64,000 bases of DNA. It comes from Klenkia taihuensis (GTDB lineage Bacteria; Actinomycetota; Actinomycetes; Mycobacteriales; Geodermatophilaceae). The notes below the pieces were generated by a model. That model searched no databases. It saw only the letters and a program-made list of their open reading frames with translations, and was not told the DNA's origin. Below, in pieces: positions 53,970-64,000 of the stretch; position 1 is the first letter of the stretch; every line of letters begins with the position of its first letter. A program made the translations under genes and the position numbers. The stretch lies in contig NZ_FOMD01000004.1 in assembly GCF_900112525.1 (NCBI RefSeq), positions 434,001 to 498,000 on the forward strand. The letters are read 5' to 3'.

Positions 53970-55177
53970 GGGTCGGCCTGGTCTGCCCGTACAACTGGGA
54001 CGTCCCCGGTGGCGTGCAGTACCACGTGCGCGACCTCGCCGAGACCCTGCGCGGCATGGGCCACGAGGTCGACGTCCTCACCCCGGCCGAGCAGGAGGAG
54101 TCGCTGCCGCCCGGCGCCACCTGGGCCGGGCGGGCCATCCCCATCCCCTACAACGGCTCGATGGCCAGCTGGCAGTTCGGGGTGCTGTCGGCCGCCCGCA
54201 CCCGGCGGTGGCTGCGCGAGGGCCACTTCGACGTGGTGCACGTGCACGAGCCGGCGCCGCCGTCGGTCGCGCTGCTGGTCTGCATGATCGCCGACGGCCC
54301 CATCGTGGCCACCTTCCACGCAGCCTCCGTGCGCTCCAAGGTGCTGGCCGCCTGGGGCCCGGTGGTGCGGCCCTGGTTGGAGCGCATCGCCGGCCGGATC
54401 GCGGTGTCGGACTTCGCCCGCCGGCTGCAGGTCGAGCACGTGGGCGGCGACGCCGTGGTCATCCCCAACGGGGTGCAGGTCGCCGCCTTCGCCGAGGGCC
54501 CACGGCTGCCCGCCGCCGAGCACGACGGGCCCACCGTCGGGTTCCTGGGCCGGTACGACGAGCCCCGCAAGGGCCTGCCGGTGCTGCTGGAGGCCATGCG
54601 CAGCGTGGTCCGCGAGCTGCCGGGGGCCCGGCTGCTGGTCGCCGGCCGGGGCGACCCCGACGAGCTGCGGGCCCTGGTCGGCCCCGACCTGGAGCCCGCC
54701 GTCGTCCTGCTCGGCGAGCTGGACGAGGCCGACAAGGCCGCGTTCCTGCGCACCGTCGACGTGTACTGCGCGCCCAACCTGATGGGGGAGAGCTTCGGGG
54801 TGGTGCTGGTCGAGGCCATGGCCGCCGGCGCGCCGGTGGTCGCCGCCGATCTCGACGCCTTCGCCCGGGTGCTCGCCGACGGCGACGCCGGGGTGCTGGT
54901 GCGCCGCGGCGACGCCACCGCGCTGGCCCGGGTGCTGGTCGACCTGCTCGGCGACCCCGACCGGCGGGCGCAGCTGACCGCAGCCGGCCACGACCGCGCC
55001 CAGGACTTCGACTGGGGCACCCTGGCCGCCCGGATCGTGGACGTCTACGAGACCGTCGCGCCCCCCGGCGGCGGCGAGGTGACCGCCCACGGCGCCGACG
55101 AGGACCCGCTGCCGGCCGAGCCGACCGCCCCCACCCGGATGGATGGCTTCCTGCCGCGCTGGTTGCGCCGGTCCTGA
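53966..55177 (+). CDS. pimA: Phosphatidylinositol alpha-mannosyltransferase
   Basis: The 403-residue GT4 GT-B glycosyltransferase adds the first mannose to phosphatidylinositol. The N-terminal domain opens VRVGLVCPYNWDVPGGVQYHVRDLA, with an acceptor segment FDVVHVHEPAPPSVALL. The C-terminal nucleotide-sugar domain shows GFLGRYDEPRKGLPVLLEA and the EX7E motif in GESFGVVLVEAMAAGAPVVA. About 30 extra hydrophilic residues at the C-terminus end in RWLRRS. It is the last of the thrS run. Confidence 0.94.
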   Translation: MRVGLVCPYNWDVPGGVQYHVRDLAETLRGMGHEVDVLTPAEQEESLPPGATWAGRAIPIPYNGSMASWQFGVLSAARTRRWLREGHFDVVHVHEPAPPSVALLVCMIADGPIVATFHAASVRSKVLAAWGPVVRPWLERIAGRIAVSDFARRLQVEHVGGDAVVIPNGVQVAAFAEGPRLPAAEHDGPTVGFLGRYDEPRKGLPVLLEAMRSVVRELPGARLLVAGRGDPDELRALVGPDLEPAVVLLGELDEADKAAFLRTVDVYCAPNLMGESFGVVLVEAMAAGAPVVAADLDAFARVLADGDAGVLVRRGDATALARVLVDLLGDPDRRAQLTAAGHDRAQDFDWGTLAARIVDVYETVAPPGGGEVTAHGADEDPLPAEPTAPTRMDGFLPRWLRRS

Positions 55178-55188
55178 CACCGCGCCGG

Positions 55189-55194
55189 TAGCGT
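55189..55194 (+). promoter_or_regulatory. -10 element of a leaderless promoter (LemA-like gene)
   Basis: TAGCGT is followed by 7 bases and the GTG at 55202. Confidence 0.6.
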
Positions 55195-55201
55195 CCCGGC
55201 C

Positions 55202-55726
55202 GTGACCTCGACGAGCTGGGTGCTGCTGGCCCTCGCCGTCCTGGTGGTCCTGCTGCTGGCGTGGGCGGCGTTCACGCTGACCCGGCTGCGCCGGCTGGCC
55301 GGCCGCGTCGACCGGGCCTGGGTCACCCTCGAGGGCACGCTGGCCCGCCGGGCCGAGCTGGCCGACGCCGTGGCCCGCGAGCACGCCGACGAGCTGGGCC
55401 CGCTGCGGGCGGACGCGCTGCGCAGCGCGGCGGCCGCCGCCCGCCGGCCCTCCGGCGGCGACCGCGAGGTGGCCGAGAACGCCCTGGGCCGGCTGGTCCG
55501 CGAGCTGCCCGAGCCGCTGCGCGCCCCCGAGCTGGACGACGCCGGCTGGCGGGTGGGCCTGGCCCGGCGGTTCTACAACGACGCCGTCCGGGACACCCGG
55601 GCGCTGCGGCGCCGACCTGGCCCGCGCACGCTGCGGCTGCACGCCCGCCGCCCGATGCCGCGGTTCTTCGACATCGACGACGGCCTGGACGCCGTCGTCG
55701 GCACCGGGCCCGCCGGCCGCGGCTGA
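55202..55726 (+). CDS. LemA-like membrane protein
   Basis: The 174-residue protein has one N-terminal helix ([19 protein letters not shown]). A helical cytoplasmic or periplasmic domain follows, with [30 protein letters not shown] and [20 protein letters not shown]. These match the LemA pattern (RVDxAWxxIxxxLxRRxDL ... RFYNDAV). LemA proteins have no clear function. It lies between pimA and pdxS with its own leaderless promoter. Confidence 0.72.
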   Translation: MTSTSWVLLALAVLVVLLLAWAAFTLTRLRRLAGRVDRAWVTLEGTLARRAELADAVAREHADELGPLRADALRSAAAAARRPSGGDREVAENALGRLVRELPEPLRAPELDDAGWRVGLARRFYNDAVRDTRALRRRPGPRTLRLHARRPMPRFFDIDDGLDAVVGTGPAGRG

Positions 55727-55734
55727 CCCGCTCC

Positions 55735-55740
55735 TACGAT
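55735..55740 (+). promoter_or_regulatory. -10 box of pdxST
   Basis: TACGAT predicts transcription from about 55747 and a short leader of about 33 bases carrying GTGAGG as ribosome-binding site for the GTG at 55780. Confidence 0.5.
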
Positions 55741-55779
55741 GGGTCGACCACAACCGACGTCGACCCCGTGAGGCGCACC

Positions 55780-56682
55780 GTGTCCGAGACCCCCGTCCCT
55801 CCCAGCACCGGCACCGACCGCGTGAAGCGCGGCATGGCCGAGCAGCTCAAGGGCGGCGTCATCATGGACGTCGTCGACGCCGCGCAGGCCCGCATCGCCG
55901 AGGACGCCGGCGCCGTCGCCGTCATGGCCCTGGAGCGGGTGCCCGCCGACATCCGCGCGCAGGGCGGCATCGCGCGGATGAGCGACCCCGACATGATCCA
56001 GGGGATCATCGACGCGGTCTCCATCCCGGTGATGGCCAAGGCCCGCATCGGCCACTTCGTCGAGGCGCAGGTGCTGCAGTCCCTCGGCGTGGACTACATC
56101 GACGAGTCCGAGGTGCTCACCCCGGCCGACGAGGCGCACCACATCGTCAAGACCGACTTCACCGTGCCCTTCGTCTGCGGCGCCACCAACCTGGGCGAGG
56201 CGCTGCGCCGGATCTCCGAGGGCGCGGCGATGATCCGCTCCAAGGGCGAGGCCGGCACCGGCAACGTCGTCGAGGCCACCCGGCACATGCGCTCGCTGCG
56301 CTCGGGCATCCGCAAGCTCACCACGCTGGACGAGACCGAGCTGTTCGTCGCGGCCAAGGAGCTGCAGGCGCCCTACGAGCTCGTGGCCGAGGTGGCCCGC
56401 ACCGGCAAGCTCCCCGTCGTGCTGTTCACCGCCGGCGGCATCGCCACCCCGGCCGACGCGGCGATGATGATGCAGCTGGGCGCCGAGGGCGTGTTCGTCG
56501 GCTCGGGCATCTTCAAGTCCGGCGACCCGGCCCAGCGCGCGGCCGCGATCGTGCAGGCCACCACCTTCCACGACGACCCGGCGGTGATCGCCAAGGTCAG
56601 CCGCGGGCTGGGCGAGGCCATGGTCGGCCTCAACGTCGACACCCTGCCGGCGGACCAGAAGTACAGCTCCCGCGGGTGGTGA
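55780..56682 (+). CDS. pdxS: Pyridoxal 5'-phosphate synthase, synthase subunit
   Basis: The 300-residue barrel condenses ribose 5-phosphate, glyceraldehyde 3-phosphate and ammonia into PLP. Hallmarks are [42 protein letters not shown] (second catalytic Lys), [18 protein letters not shown] and [29 protein letters not shown] 55780 is preferred because GTGAGG stands 6 bases upstream; GTG 55768 would add four residues. It forms a complex with the next gene's product. Confidence 0.95.
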   Translation: MSETPVPPSTGTDRVKRGMAEQLKGGVIMDVVDAAQARIAEDAGAVAVMALERVPADIRAQGGIARMSDPDMIQGIIDAVSIPVMAKARIGHFVEAQVLQSLGVDYIDESEVLTPADEAHHIVKTDFTVPFVCGATNLGEALRRISEGAAMIRSKGEAGTGNVVEATRHMRSLRSGIRKLTTLDETELFVAAKELQAPYELVAEVARTGKLPVVLFTAGGIATPADAAMMMQLGAEGVFVGSGIFKSGDPAQRAAAIVQATTFHDDPAVIAKVSRGLGEAMVGLNVDTLPADQKYSSRGW

Positions 56683-57313
56683 GCGCCCCGGTCGTCGGGG
56701 TGCTGGCGCTGCAGGGCGACGTCCGGGAGCACCGCGCCGTCCTGGAGCAGCAGGGTGCGCGCACCGTCGCCGTCCGGCGGCCCGAGGAGCTCGCCGGCGT
56801 CGACGGACTCGTGCTGCCCGGCGGTGAGTCCACGACGATCGCCAAGCTCGCCGACCGGTGGGGCCTGCTGGAGCCGCTGCGCACCGCGGTGCGCAGCGGG
56901 CTGCCGGCCTACGGCTCGTGCGCGGGGATGATCCTGCTGGCCGACCGGCTGCTCGATGCCCCCGCCGACCAGCAGACCATCGGCGGCCTGGACGCCACCG
57001 TGCGCCGCAACGCCTTCGGCCGGCAGGTCGACAGCTTCGAGTCCGAGGTCGACGTGGCGGGGCTCCCCGGCGGCCCGGTGCACGCGGTGTTCATCCGCGC
57101 GCCCTGGGTCGAGGAGGCCGGGCCGGGGGTGCAGGTCCTCGGCCGGGTCTCGGGCGGGCCGGCCGACGGTAGGATCGTCGCGGTCCGCCAGGGCGACGTG
57201 GTCGCCACCAGCTTCCACCCGGAGCTCACCGGCGACACCCGCATGCACCGGTTCTTCGTGGATCTGGTGCGCGAACGCCGTGGCGGACGACGACCTGCGA
57301 GCGAGGAGACACG

Positions 57314-57317
<4 letters not shown>
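56679..57317 (+). CDS. pdxT: Pyridoxal 5'-phosphate synthase, glutaminase subunit
   Basis: The 212-residue class I glutamine amidotransferase feeds ammonia to PdxS. It shows [27 protein letters not shown], nucleophile Cys in [18 protein letters not shown] and the His/Glu pair in [10 protein letters not shown]. The GTG overlaps the pdxS stop and the stop overlaps the yebC ATG. Confidence 0.95.
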
Positions 57318-58066
<749 letters not shown>

Positions 58067-58103
58067 GCTGTCGAACGTCTGTTCGCACAGTGAGGGGTTG
58101 TCG

Positions 58104-58703
58104 GTGCGCGTGCTCGGGATCGACCCGGGGTTGACCCGGTGCGGGTGGGGCGTGGTCGACGGACGCCCCGGTGCCCGGCCCACCGCGGTCGGCGTCGGCG
58201 TCGTCCGCAGCGACCACACCCTGGCCCTGGAGCTGCGGCTGCTCGAGCTGCACACCGCGGTCACCGCGCTGGTGCGCGAGCACCGGCCCGACGTGGTGGC
58301 CATCGAGCGGGTCTTCCAGCAGAACAACAAGGGGACGGCGACGGGTACCGCGCAGGCCGCCGGCGTGGCCGCCCTCGCCGCCGCGCAGGCCAGCCGGCCG
58401 GTGCACTGGCACACCCCGAGCGAGGTCAAGGCCGCCATCTCCGGCAGCGGCCGGGCCGACAAGGAGCAGGTCACGCTGATGGTCACCCGGGTCCTGGGCC
58501 TGGACACCCCGCCCAAGCCCGCCGACGCCGCCGACGCGCTGGCGCTGGCGGTCTGCCACGTGTGGCGCGGGCCCACCCAGGACCGGCTGCGGGTCGCCGC
58601 GCTGGCCGCCGGCGCCGGGGTCGGCGCCGCCGCGCCGCTGTCGGTGGCCACCCGCTCGGCCGTGCGCCCGGGCCGCTGGCAGGGCATCGGGAGCGGGCGG
58701 TGA
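58104..58703 (+). CDS. ruvC: Holliday junction resolvase RuvC
   Basis: The 199-residue endonuclease cuts Holliday junctions made by RuvAB. Catalytic acidic residues are Asp in [14 protein letters not shown], Glu in [16 protein letters not shown] and Asp in [16 protein letters not shown]. It has about 30 extra C-terminal residues rich in Ala. GTG 58104 is chosen because GAGGGG lies 6 bases upstream; a TTG at 58098 is possible. Confidence 0.95.
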   Translation: MRVLGIDPGLTRCGWGVVDGRPGARPTAVGVGVVRSDHTLALELRLLELHTAVTALVREHRPDVVAIERVFQQNNKGTATGTAQAAGVAALAAAQASRPVHWHTPSEVKAAISGSGRADKEQVTLMVTRVLGLDTPPKPADAADALALAVCHVWRGPTQDRLRVAALAAGAGVGAAAPLSVATRSAVRPGRWQGIGSGR

Positions 58704-59350
58704 TCGCCAGCGTCGCCGGCCGGGTCGCCGCGGTCAGCCCCGACGGCGCCGTCGTCGAGGTCGGCGGGATCGGCCTGGCCGTGCAGTGCATCCCGGGCAC
58801 CATCGCCCGGCTGCAGGTGGGGGAGTCCGCCCGGCTGGCCACCAGCCTGGTGGTGCGCGAGGACTCGCTGACCCTCTACGGGTTCGCCGACGACGACGAG
58901 CGCCAGCTGTTCGAGCTGCTGCAGACCGCCAACGGCGTGGGCCCCCGCCTGGCGCAGGCCGTGCTGGCCATCCACCCGCCCCGCGACGTGCGCCGCGCGG
59001 TGGCCACCGGCGACCTCAAGGCGCTCATGCAGGTGCCCGGCATCGGCAAGAAGGGCGCCGAGCGGCTGGTCCTGGAGCTGCGCGACCGGCTCGGCGCGCC
59101 CACCGGCGACGTCAGCCTGGACGCCGTCGCGGCCGCCGCGGGCGCCACCGGCTCGGCCGCGGTCGCCCCCGTCGCGCCCTGGCGGGACCAGCTGACCACC
59201 GCGCTGGTGGGCCTGGGCTGGACGGTCCGCGAGGCCGAGGGGGCGCTGGGCCAGCTCGCGCCGGTCGTGGAGGAGCAGATCGCCGCCACCGGCTCGGTGG
59301 ACATCGCCGTCCTGCTGCGCCAGGCGCTGCGCCTGCTGGGTCGGTCGTGA
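58700..59350 (+). CDS. ruvA: Holliday junction helicase subunit RuvA
   Basis: The 216-residue protein binds four-way junctions as a tetramer. Domain I shows [29 protein letters not shown] and [19 protein letters not shown]. The helix-hairpin-helix pair is [16 protein letters not shown] and [18 protein letters not shown]. The RuvB-binding domain III is [15 protein letters not shown]. The GTG overlaps the ruvC stop. Confidence 0.95.
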   Translation: MIASVAGRVAAVSPDGAVVEVGGIGLAVQCIPGTIARLQVGESARLATSLVVREDSLTLYGFADDDERQLFELLQTANGVGPRLAQAVLAIHPPRDVRRAVATGDLKALMQVPGIGKKGAERLVLELRDRLGAPTGDVSLDAVAAAAGATGSAAVAPVAPWRDQLTTALVGLGWTVREAEGALGQLAPVVEEQIAATGSVDIAVLLRQALRLLGRS

Positions 59351-59360
59351 GGGGCCGGTC

Positions 59361-60434
59361 GTGACCGAGTCCGACGCCAGCCCCTGGGCCGGTGACGAGG
59401 AGCGCGTCGTCGAGTCGGCGCTGCGCCCGCACTCGCTGGCCGAGTTCGTCGGCCAGCCCAAGGTGGCTCGCCAGCTCGACCTGGTGCTCGAGGGCGCCAA
59501 GCGGCGCGGCCGGCCGCCGGACCACGTGCTGCTGTCGGGCCCGCCCGGGCTGGGCAAGACGTCGCTGGCGCTGATCATCGGCGCCGAGCTGGGCACCGCC
59601 GTCAAGATCACCTCCGGGCCGGCCATCGAGCGGTCCGGCGACCTCGCGGCGATGCTGTCCAACCTCGGCGAGGGCGACGTCCTGTTCATCGACGAGATCC
59701 ACCGCATCGCCCGGCCCGCCGAGGAACTGCTCTACATGGCGATGGAGGACTTCCGGGTCGACGTCGTCGTCGGCAAGGGCCCCGGCGCCACCGCCATCCC
59801 GCTGGAGATCTCGCCGTTCACCCTGGTCGGTGCCACCACCCGCGCCGGGCTGCTCACCGGCCCGCTGCGCGACCGGTTCGGGTTCGTCGGGCAGATGGAG
59901 TTCTACTCGACCGCCGACCTGCAGTCGGTGCTGCGGCGCAGCGCCGACCTGCTCGGCGTGGCCATCGACGAGGACGGGTCGGCCGAGATCGCCGGCCGGT
60001 CCCGCGGCACCCCCCGCATCGCCAACCGGCTGCTGCGCCGGGTCCGCGACTACGCCGAGGTGCGCGCCGACGGCCGGATCACCCAGCCCGTCGCCCGCGC
60101 CGCGCTGGCGCTCTACGACGTCGACGAGCTCGGCCTGGACCGGCTGGACCGCGAGGTGCTGCACGCCCTGGTGGTCAAGTTCAACGGCGGCCCGGTCGGC
60201 GTCGCCACGCTCGCGGTCGCCGTGGGGGAGGAGCCGCACACGGTCGAGGAGGTCTGCGAACCGTTCCTGGTGCGCGCCGGCCTGCTGGCCCGCACCCCGC
60301 GCGGCCGGGTGGCCACCGAGGCCGCCTGGGCCCACCTGGGGCTCCCGGTCCCTGACGGCGTGTGGCTGCGCGGTGGGATCCCGCAGGGCGCGCCCGGCGA
60401 CCAGCCTGCACCGCCCACCCTGTTCGACGCCTAG
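59361..60434 (+). CDS. ruvB: Holliday junction helicase motor RuvB
   Basis: The 357-residue AAA+ ATPase drives branch migration. It shows [20 protein letters not shown], Walker [15 protein letters not shown], Walker [18 protein letters not shown], sensor [20 protein letters not shown], and arginine-finger/sensor 2 region [19 protein letters not shown] with a winged-helix C-terminus. GTG lies 10 bases after ruvA with GGGGCCGG before it. Its stop codon is part of TAGACT, a possible -10 for yajC. Confidence 0.96.
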   Translation: MTESDASPWAGDEERVVESALRPHSLAEFVGQPKVARQLDLVLEGAKRRGRPPDHVLLSGPPGLGKTSLALIIGAELGTAVKITSGPAIERSGDLAAMLSNLGEGDVLFIDEIHRIARPAEELLYMAMEDFRVDVVVGKGPGATAIPLEISPFTLVGATTRAGLLTGPLRDRFGFVGQMEFYSTADLQSVLRRSADLLGVAIDEDGSAEIAGRSRGTPRIANRLLRRVRDYAEVRADGRITQPVARAALALYDVDELGLDRLDREVLHALVVKFNGGPVGVATLAVAVGEEPHTVEEVCEPFLVRAGLLARTPRGRVATEAAWAHLGLPVPDGVWLRGGIPQGAPGDQPAPPTLFDA

Positions 60435-60587
60435 ACTGCTCGGCGCTGGCGCGCCCGCCCCTGGGTGACGCGCGCCCTGCGCCGGTCGCGCCCGTGGGCG
60501 CACCGCAGCCCTGAGTCCCCCGAGCGGCCGCCACCCGGTGGCCGCACAACCGCGCCGAACGGGGCGCGGTGGAGAGGCACGACAACC

Positions 60588-60950
60588 GTGGAGCAGTTCT
60601 TCCCGCTCATCCTGCTGGTGCTGGCCTTCGCGCTGCTCATCGTGCTGCCCGCCCGGCAGCGCAAGAAGATGGCCGCGAACGCCCAGAAGCTGCAGGAGTC
60701 GCTGAGCGTCGGCACCCCGGTCATGCTGACCAGCGGTCTGCACGGCACCGTCGCCGGCTTCGGCGAGGGCACCGTCGACATCGAGATCGCCCCCGGCGTC
60801 GTCGCCACCTTCGCCCGCCCGGCCGTCATGGAGGTCCGCACGCCCGACGGCGCGGTGCTCGATGCACAGGCCGGCGAGGTCGTCCCGCCGCGCGACGAGC
60901 GCAGCGGCCTGGTCGACGGCGACGGCGACCCGACCGACCGCAAGGCCTGA
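60588..60950 (+). CDS. yajC: Preprotein translocase subunit YajC
   Basis: The 120-residue single-helix protein of the SecDF-YajC complex has the N-terminal helix FFPLILLVLAFALLIVLPARQRKK, then QKLQESLSVGTPVMLTSGLHGTVAGFGEGTVDIEIAPGVVATFARPAVMEV. The C-terminus is acidic and variable. GTG 60588 has GGAGAGG about 10 bases upstream. It is followed directly by secD. Confidence 0.94.
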   Translation: MEQFFPLILLVLAFALLIVLPARQRKKMAANAQKLQESLSVGTPVMLTSGLHGTVAGFGEGTVDIEIAPGVVATFARPAVMEVRTPDGAVLDAQAGEVVPPRDERSGLVDGDGDPTDRKA

Positions 60951-60951
60951 C

Positions 60952-62757
60952 GTGGCTGCCCGCCCGCTCCGGGCGTCGCGGTACTTCGCGGCGTTCGTCC
61001 TGGTCGTGGCCGTCCTGTACGGCCTCATCTTCTTCACCGGCTCGCAGCGCACCCCGCAGCTGGGCCTGGACCTGCAGGGCGGCACCACGGTGACGCTCAC
61101 CGCGCAGGTGCCCGGAGGCGGCACGCCCAGCCGCGAGGACCTGGAGCTGGCGCGGCAGATCATCGAGCAGCGGGTCAACGGCCTCGGCGTCGCCGAGGCC
61201 GAGGTGGTGACCGAGGGCAACTCGAACATCATCATCTCCGTCCCCGGCGACGACGGCGACCAGGCCCGCGAGCTGGGCCAGACCGCGCAGCTGCGGTTCC
61301 GCCCGGTGGTGCAGGGCCCCGAGCCCGCCACCCCGGCCGACCCGTCCGCGACGCCGTCGGCCACCCCCACCGACGGCAGCGCACCCACCGACGGCAGCGC
61401 ACCCACCACCGAACCCGGGGACACCGCGGCCCCGGCGTCCCCGACCGACGGCGCCGCGCCCACCAGCGACCCGGCCGCCACCTCGGCCCCGGCGCCGGAC
61501 TCCCTGGCCGCCGACGACTCGACGTCGCCCTCCAGCGAGGCCGCGCCGACGACGGACGCCGCGCCGACCTCCGGTGCCCCCTCCTCCGGCGGTGCGCCCG
61601 CCTCCGACGGCGCGGCGCCCACCCCCGTCACCCAGGAGCAGGCCACCGCGGAGTACGCGACGCTGACCTGTTCCACCGACCAGACCGGTGCCGCCGACGT
61701 CGACCTGCCCGAGTCCTACCTGGCCGCCTGCTCCGAGGACGGGACCGCCAAGTACCTGCTCGGCCCGGCCGTCATCGAGGGCACCGACATCACCTCGGCC
61801 AGCGCGGGCACCGTCGCGCAGACCGGCGAGTGGATCGTCACCGTCGACTTCAACTCCCAGGCCTCCTCGACCTGGGCCACCTACACCGCCCAGGCCGCGC
61901 AGGCCGGTGCCGCCGTGGCCATCGTGCTGGACGGCCGCGTGGTCTCCGCCCCGACCGTGCAGAGCGCGATCACCGGCGGCAGCACCCAGATCACCGGCAA
62001 CTTCTCCCAGACCGACGCGCAGACGCTGGCCAACCAGCTGGAGTACGGCGCCCTGCCGCTCACCTTCACCCAGGCCACCGCGCAGACCATCACCACCGAG
62101 CTCGGCGCCGAGCAGCTCGAGGCAGGGCTCATCGCCGGTGCCATCGGCATCGCGCTGGTCTTCCTCTACGCGCTGCTCTACTACCGCCTGCTCGGCCTGG
62201 TGATGATCGCCAGCCTGGTGCTGTCGGCGGTCGTGGTCTACGCCAGCCTGGTGCTGCTGGGCCGGGAGATCGGCTTCACCCTGAGCCTGGCGGGCATCGC
62301 CGGGTTCATCGTCAGCATCGGCATCACGGCCGACTCCTTCGTCGTGTACTTCGAACGGCTCAAGGACGAGATCCGCGAGGGCCGCACGCTGCGCAGCGCC
62401 GTCCCGCGGGCGTGGGTGCGGGCCCGCCGCACGATCCTGTCGGCCGACGCGGTCAGCTTCCTGGCCGCGGCCATCCTCTACGTGCTGGCGATCGGCGACG
62501 TGAAGGGCTTCGCGTTCACCCTGGGCCTGTCCACGGTGCTGGACCTGATCGTCGTCTTCCTCTTCACCCACCCGCTGATGGCGGTGCTCAGCCGGTTCAA
62601 GGGCTTCGGCTCCAGCCGGTTCTCCGGGCTCGGCGCCGTCGACGTCACCCGCCGGCCCGCCGCGGCGCCGCGGCCCGGGCAGCGCCCGACCGCGACGGCG
62701 GGCGCGACCAGCGCGTCGTCCAGCGGCGCGACCAGCAGCGACAGGAGCGACCGATGA
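60952..62757 (+). CDS. secD: Preprotein translocase subunit SecD
   Basis: The 601-residue membrane protein uses the proton gradient to pull exported proteins outward. The first helix is followed by LGLDLQGGTTVTLTAQ and RQIIEQRVNGLGVAEAEV. The large periplasmic part carries an insertion (~127-225) almost entirely of Pro, Ala, Thr, Ser, Asp and Gly, including a doubled 18-bp unit (TDGSAP twice). The conserved base FNSQASSTWATYTAQ and the RND-like helices (LSLAGIAGFIVSIGITADSFVVYFERLKDE) then follow. GTG lies one base after the yajC stop. Confidence 0.95.
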   Translation: MAARPLRASRYFAAFVLVVAVLYGLIFFTGSQRTPQLGLDLQGGTTVTLTAQVPGGGTPSREDLELARQIIEQRVNGLGVAEAEVVTEGNSNIIISVPGDDGDQARELGQTAQLRFRPVVQGPEPATPADPSATPSATPTDGSAPTDGSAPTTEPGDTAAPASPTDGAAPTSDPAATSAPAPDSLAADDSTSPSSEAAPTTDAAPTSGAPSSGGAPASDGAAPTPVTQEQATAEYATLTCSTDQTGAADVDLPESYLAACSEDGTAKYLLGPAVIEGTDITSASAGTVAQTGEWIVTVDFNSQASSTWATYTAQAAQAGAAVAIVLDGRVVSAPTVQSAITGGSTQITGNFSQTDAQTLANQLEYGALPLTFTQATAQTITTELGAEQLEAGLIAGAIGIALVFLYALLYYRLLGLVMIASLVLSAVVVYASLVLLGREIGFTLSLAGIAGFIVSIGITADSFVVYFERLKDEIREGRTLRSAVPRAWVRARRTILSADAVSFLAAAILYVLAIGDVKGFAFTLGLSTVLDLIVVFLFTHPLMAVLSRFKGFGSSRFSGLGAVDVTRRPAAAPRPGQRPTATAGATSASSSGATSSDRSDR

Positions 62758-64000
62758 CCGGCACCCCCCGCGAGGGCCGCACCGACGACGAGCTGCTCGA
62801 CGAGACCGACGCCGAGGTCCGTGCCGACGCCGCGGCCGACGCCGACGACGACGCCCTCGCCGAGGCCGGCCTGCCCACCGAGGACGGCGACCAGCCCGCC
62901 CCGCGGAGGAAGGCCTCGCTGGCGCACCGGCTCTACAACGGCGAGGCCGGTCTGGACGTCGTCGGCCGCAGCCGCTTCTGGTACAAGGTCACCGCCGTGG
63001 TGATGCTGATCTGCATCGCCTCGATGGTGTTCCGCGGGTTCAACTTCGGCATCGACTTCGAGGGCGGCAACAGCTTCCGGCTGCCCGGTGGCACCGAGCA
63101 GCTGGCCGGCATCCGCGAGGCGGCCGAGTCCGCCGGCGCCGACGTCTCCACCGTGCAGGTGGTCGGCGGCGACACCGTGCTGCTGCGCACCGGCGCGCTG
63201 GACAACGCCGGCGAGACCGCCGTCGTCTCCGCCATCGCCGACGCCGCCGGGGTGGACGCCACCCAGGTGAGCCCGGAGGCGGTCAGCGCCGACTGGGGCC
63301 GGGACATCACCGACCAGGCGCTCATCGCCCTGGTGGTCTTCCTGGCCGCGGTCGTGGTGTTCCTGGCCATCCGGTTCCAGCCCAAGATGGCGGTGGGCGC
63401 GATCGCCGCGCTGGTGCACGACATCGTGCTCACCGCCGGCATCTACTCCCTGGTCGGCTTCGAGGTCACCCCCTCGACCGTCATCGGCTTCCTCACCATC
63501 CTCGGCTTCAGCCTCTACGACACCGTCGTCGTCTTCGACAAGGTCGACGAGAACGTCAAGGACCTGGAGAAGGGCGCCCGGATGACCTGGGGCGAGGCGG
63601 CCAACCTCGCGGTCAACCAGACCCTCATGCGCTCGATCAACACCTCGGTCATCGCGCTGCTGCCGGTCCTCGGCCTGCTCGTCGTCGGCGTCGGCCTGCT
63701 CGGCGTCGGCACGCTGCAGGACCTCGCGCTGGTGCTCACCGTCGGCCTGGCCGCGGGCACCTACAGCTCGATCTTCCTGGCCACCCCGATCCTCGCCGAC
63801 CTCAAGGCCCGCGAGCCCGGCGTCCAGGCCCTGGCCAAGCGCGTGCAGGCCCGCCGGGCCGCCGAGGCCCGGGCGGCCCGCGCCGGCGTCCCCGCCGGCC
63901 CGGTGGCCAGCGCCCGCCGGGCCCGCCGCGCGCCTTCCCCGGTCGCGGTCGCCGAGCACGACGAGCTGCCCGAGCGCCCCGAGGCGGTCGAGCAGGTCGA
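62754..64000 (+). CDS. secF: Preprotein translocase subunit SecF (3' end cut by window)
   Basis: At least 415 residues of the SecD partner are present. The acidic N-terminal lead (~65 residues, DADDDALAEAGLPTEDGDQ) comes before the first helix, then FNFGIDFEGGNSFRLP. The six-helix core shows HDIVLTAGIYSLVGFEVTPSTVIGFLTILGFSLYDTVVVFDKVDEN and NQTLMRSINTSVIALLPVL. The window ends in the charged C-terminal tail with no stop reached. The ATG overlaps the secD stop. Confidence 0.95.
   Translation, partial: MTGTPREGRTDDELLDETDAEVRADAAADADDDALAEAGLPTEDGDQPAPRRKASLAHRLYNGEAGLDVVGRSRFWYKVTAVVMLICIASMVFRGFNFGIDFEGGNSFRLPGGTEQLAGIREAAESAGADVSTVQVVGGDTVLLRTGALDNAGETAVVSAIADAAGVDATQVSPEAVSADWGRDITDQALIALVVFLAAVVVFLAIRFQPKMAVGAIAALVHDIVLTAGIYSLVGFEVTPSTVIGFLTILGFSLYDTVVVFDKVDENVKDLEKGARMTWGEAANLAVNQTLMRSINTSVIALLPVLGLLVVGVGLLGVGTLQDLALVLTVGLAAGTYSSIFLATPILADLKAREPGVQALAKRVQARRAAEARAARAGVPAGPVASARRARRAPSPVAVAEHDELPERPEAVEQV

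Overview
This 64 kb window is bacterial chromosome of very high GC content. GTG starts are frequent, genes are packed head to tail, and operon genes usually overlap by 1-4 bases (GTGA, ATGA, TTGA). A mycothiol-type TIGR03085 protein, PdtaR-type ANTAR regulator, SsgA/SsgB-like protein, PimA/PatA/PgsA lipid genes and a ZAS anti-sigma factor all point to an actinobacterium. Gene content and the style of the intergenic repeats suggest Geodermatophilaceae or a close relative, but this is inference and no rRNA gene is present to confirm it.

Layout. (1) 1-4353: end of hisH, two opposite-strand redox genes (Moco oxidoreductase, nitroreductase), then hisA/priA-ridA-hisF. (2) 4361-11762: TIGR03085 protein, a two-gene heterodimeric ABC exporter, two small membrane proteins flanking a cupin, and an FAD dehydrogenase. 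(3) 12106-18612: hisI-trpE-membrane protein, then trpC-trpB-trpA-lgt. PriA would supply the missing TrpF step. (4) 18935-29065: gltB-gltD, pyk-tesB, and a convergent PLP decarboxylase. (5) 29117-36539: an unusual tRNA-Leu, the pdtaR-like regulator, and a branched-chain amino-acid (Liv-type) ABC system whose binding-protein gene is convergent with its livHMGF operon. (6) 36841-45632: thioesterase, polA, CocE-type hydrolase, methyltransferase, rpsA, a small unknown gene and coaE. (7) 45675-49752: tRNA-Val/Cys/Gly, SsgB-like gene, ECF sigma/anti-sigma pair, a TIGR02611 protein, tRNA-Val, a DHFR-fold protein and an HNH protein. (8) 49863-64000: thrS-HIT-pgsA-patA-pimA (phosphatidylinositol mannoside synthesis), LemA-like, pdxS-pdxT-yebC, ruvC-ruvA-ruvB, yajC-secD-secF (cut by the window end).

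Most of the window is conserved housekeeping sequence with no phage, transposase or CRISPR. The most striking observation is the binding protein at 30070-31404. Its two periplasmic-binding lobes are in reversed order: lipoprotein signal, then the C-terminal lobe, then the N-terminal lobe. This is a circular permutation of the LivJ/LivK fold, and the gene ends in a 24-bp tandem repeat. Its partner permease LivH carries an extra secreted beta-sandwich-like domain. Other points of interest are a class-I-shaped tRNA with a Leu CAA anticodon, a 12-codon ORF coupled to trpC, an asymmetric ABC exporter, widespread leaderless -10 boxes 6-7 bases before start codons, and dispersed intergenic repeats. 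Nothing here was checked against a database.
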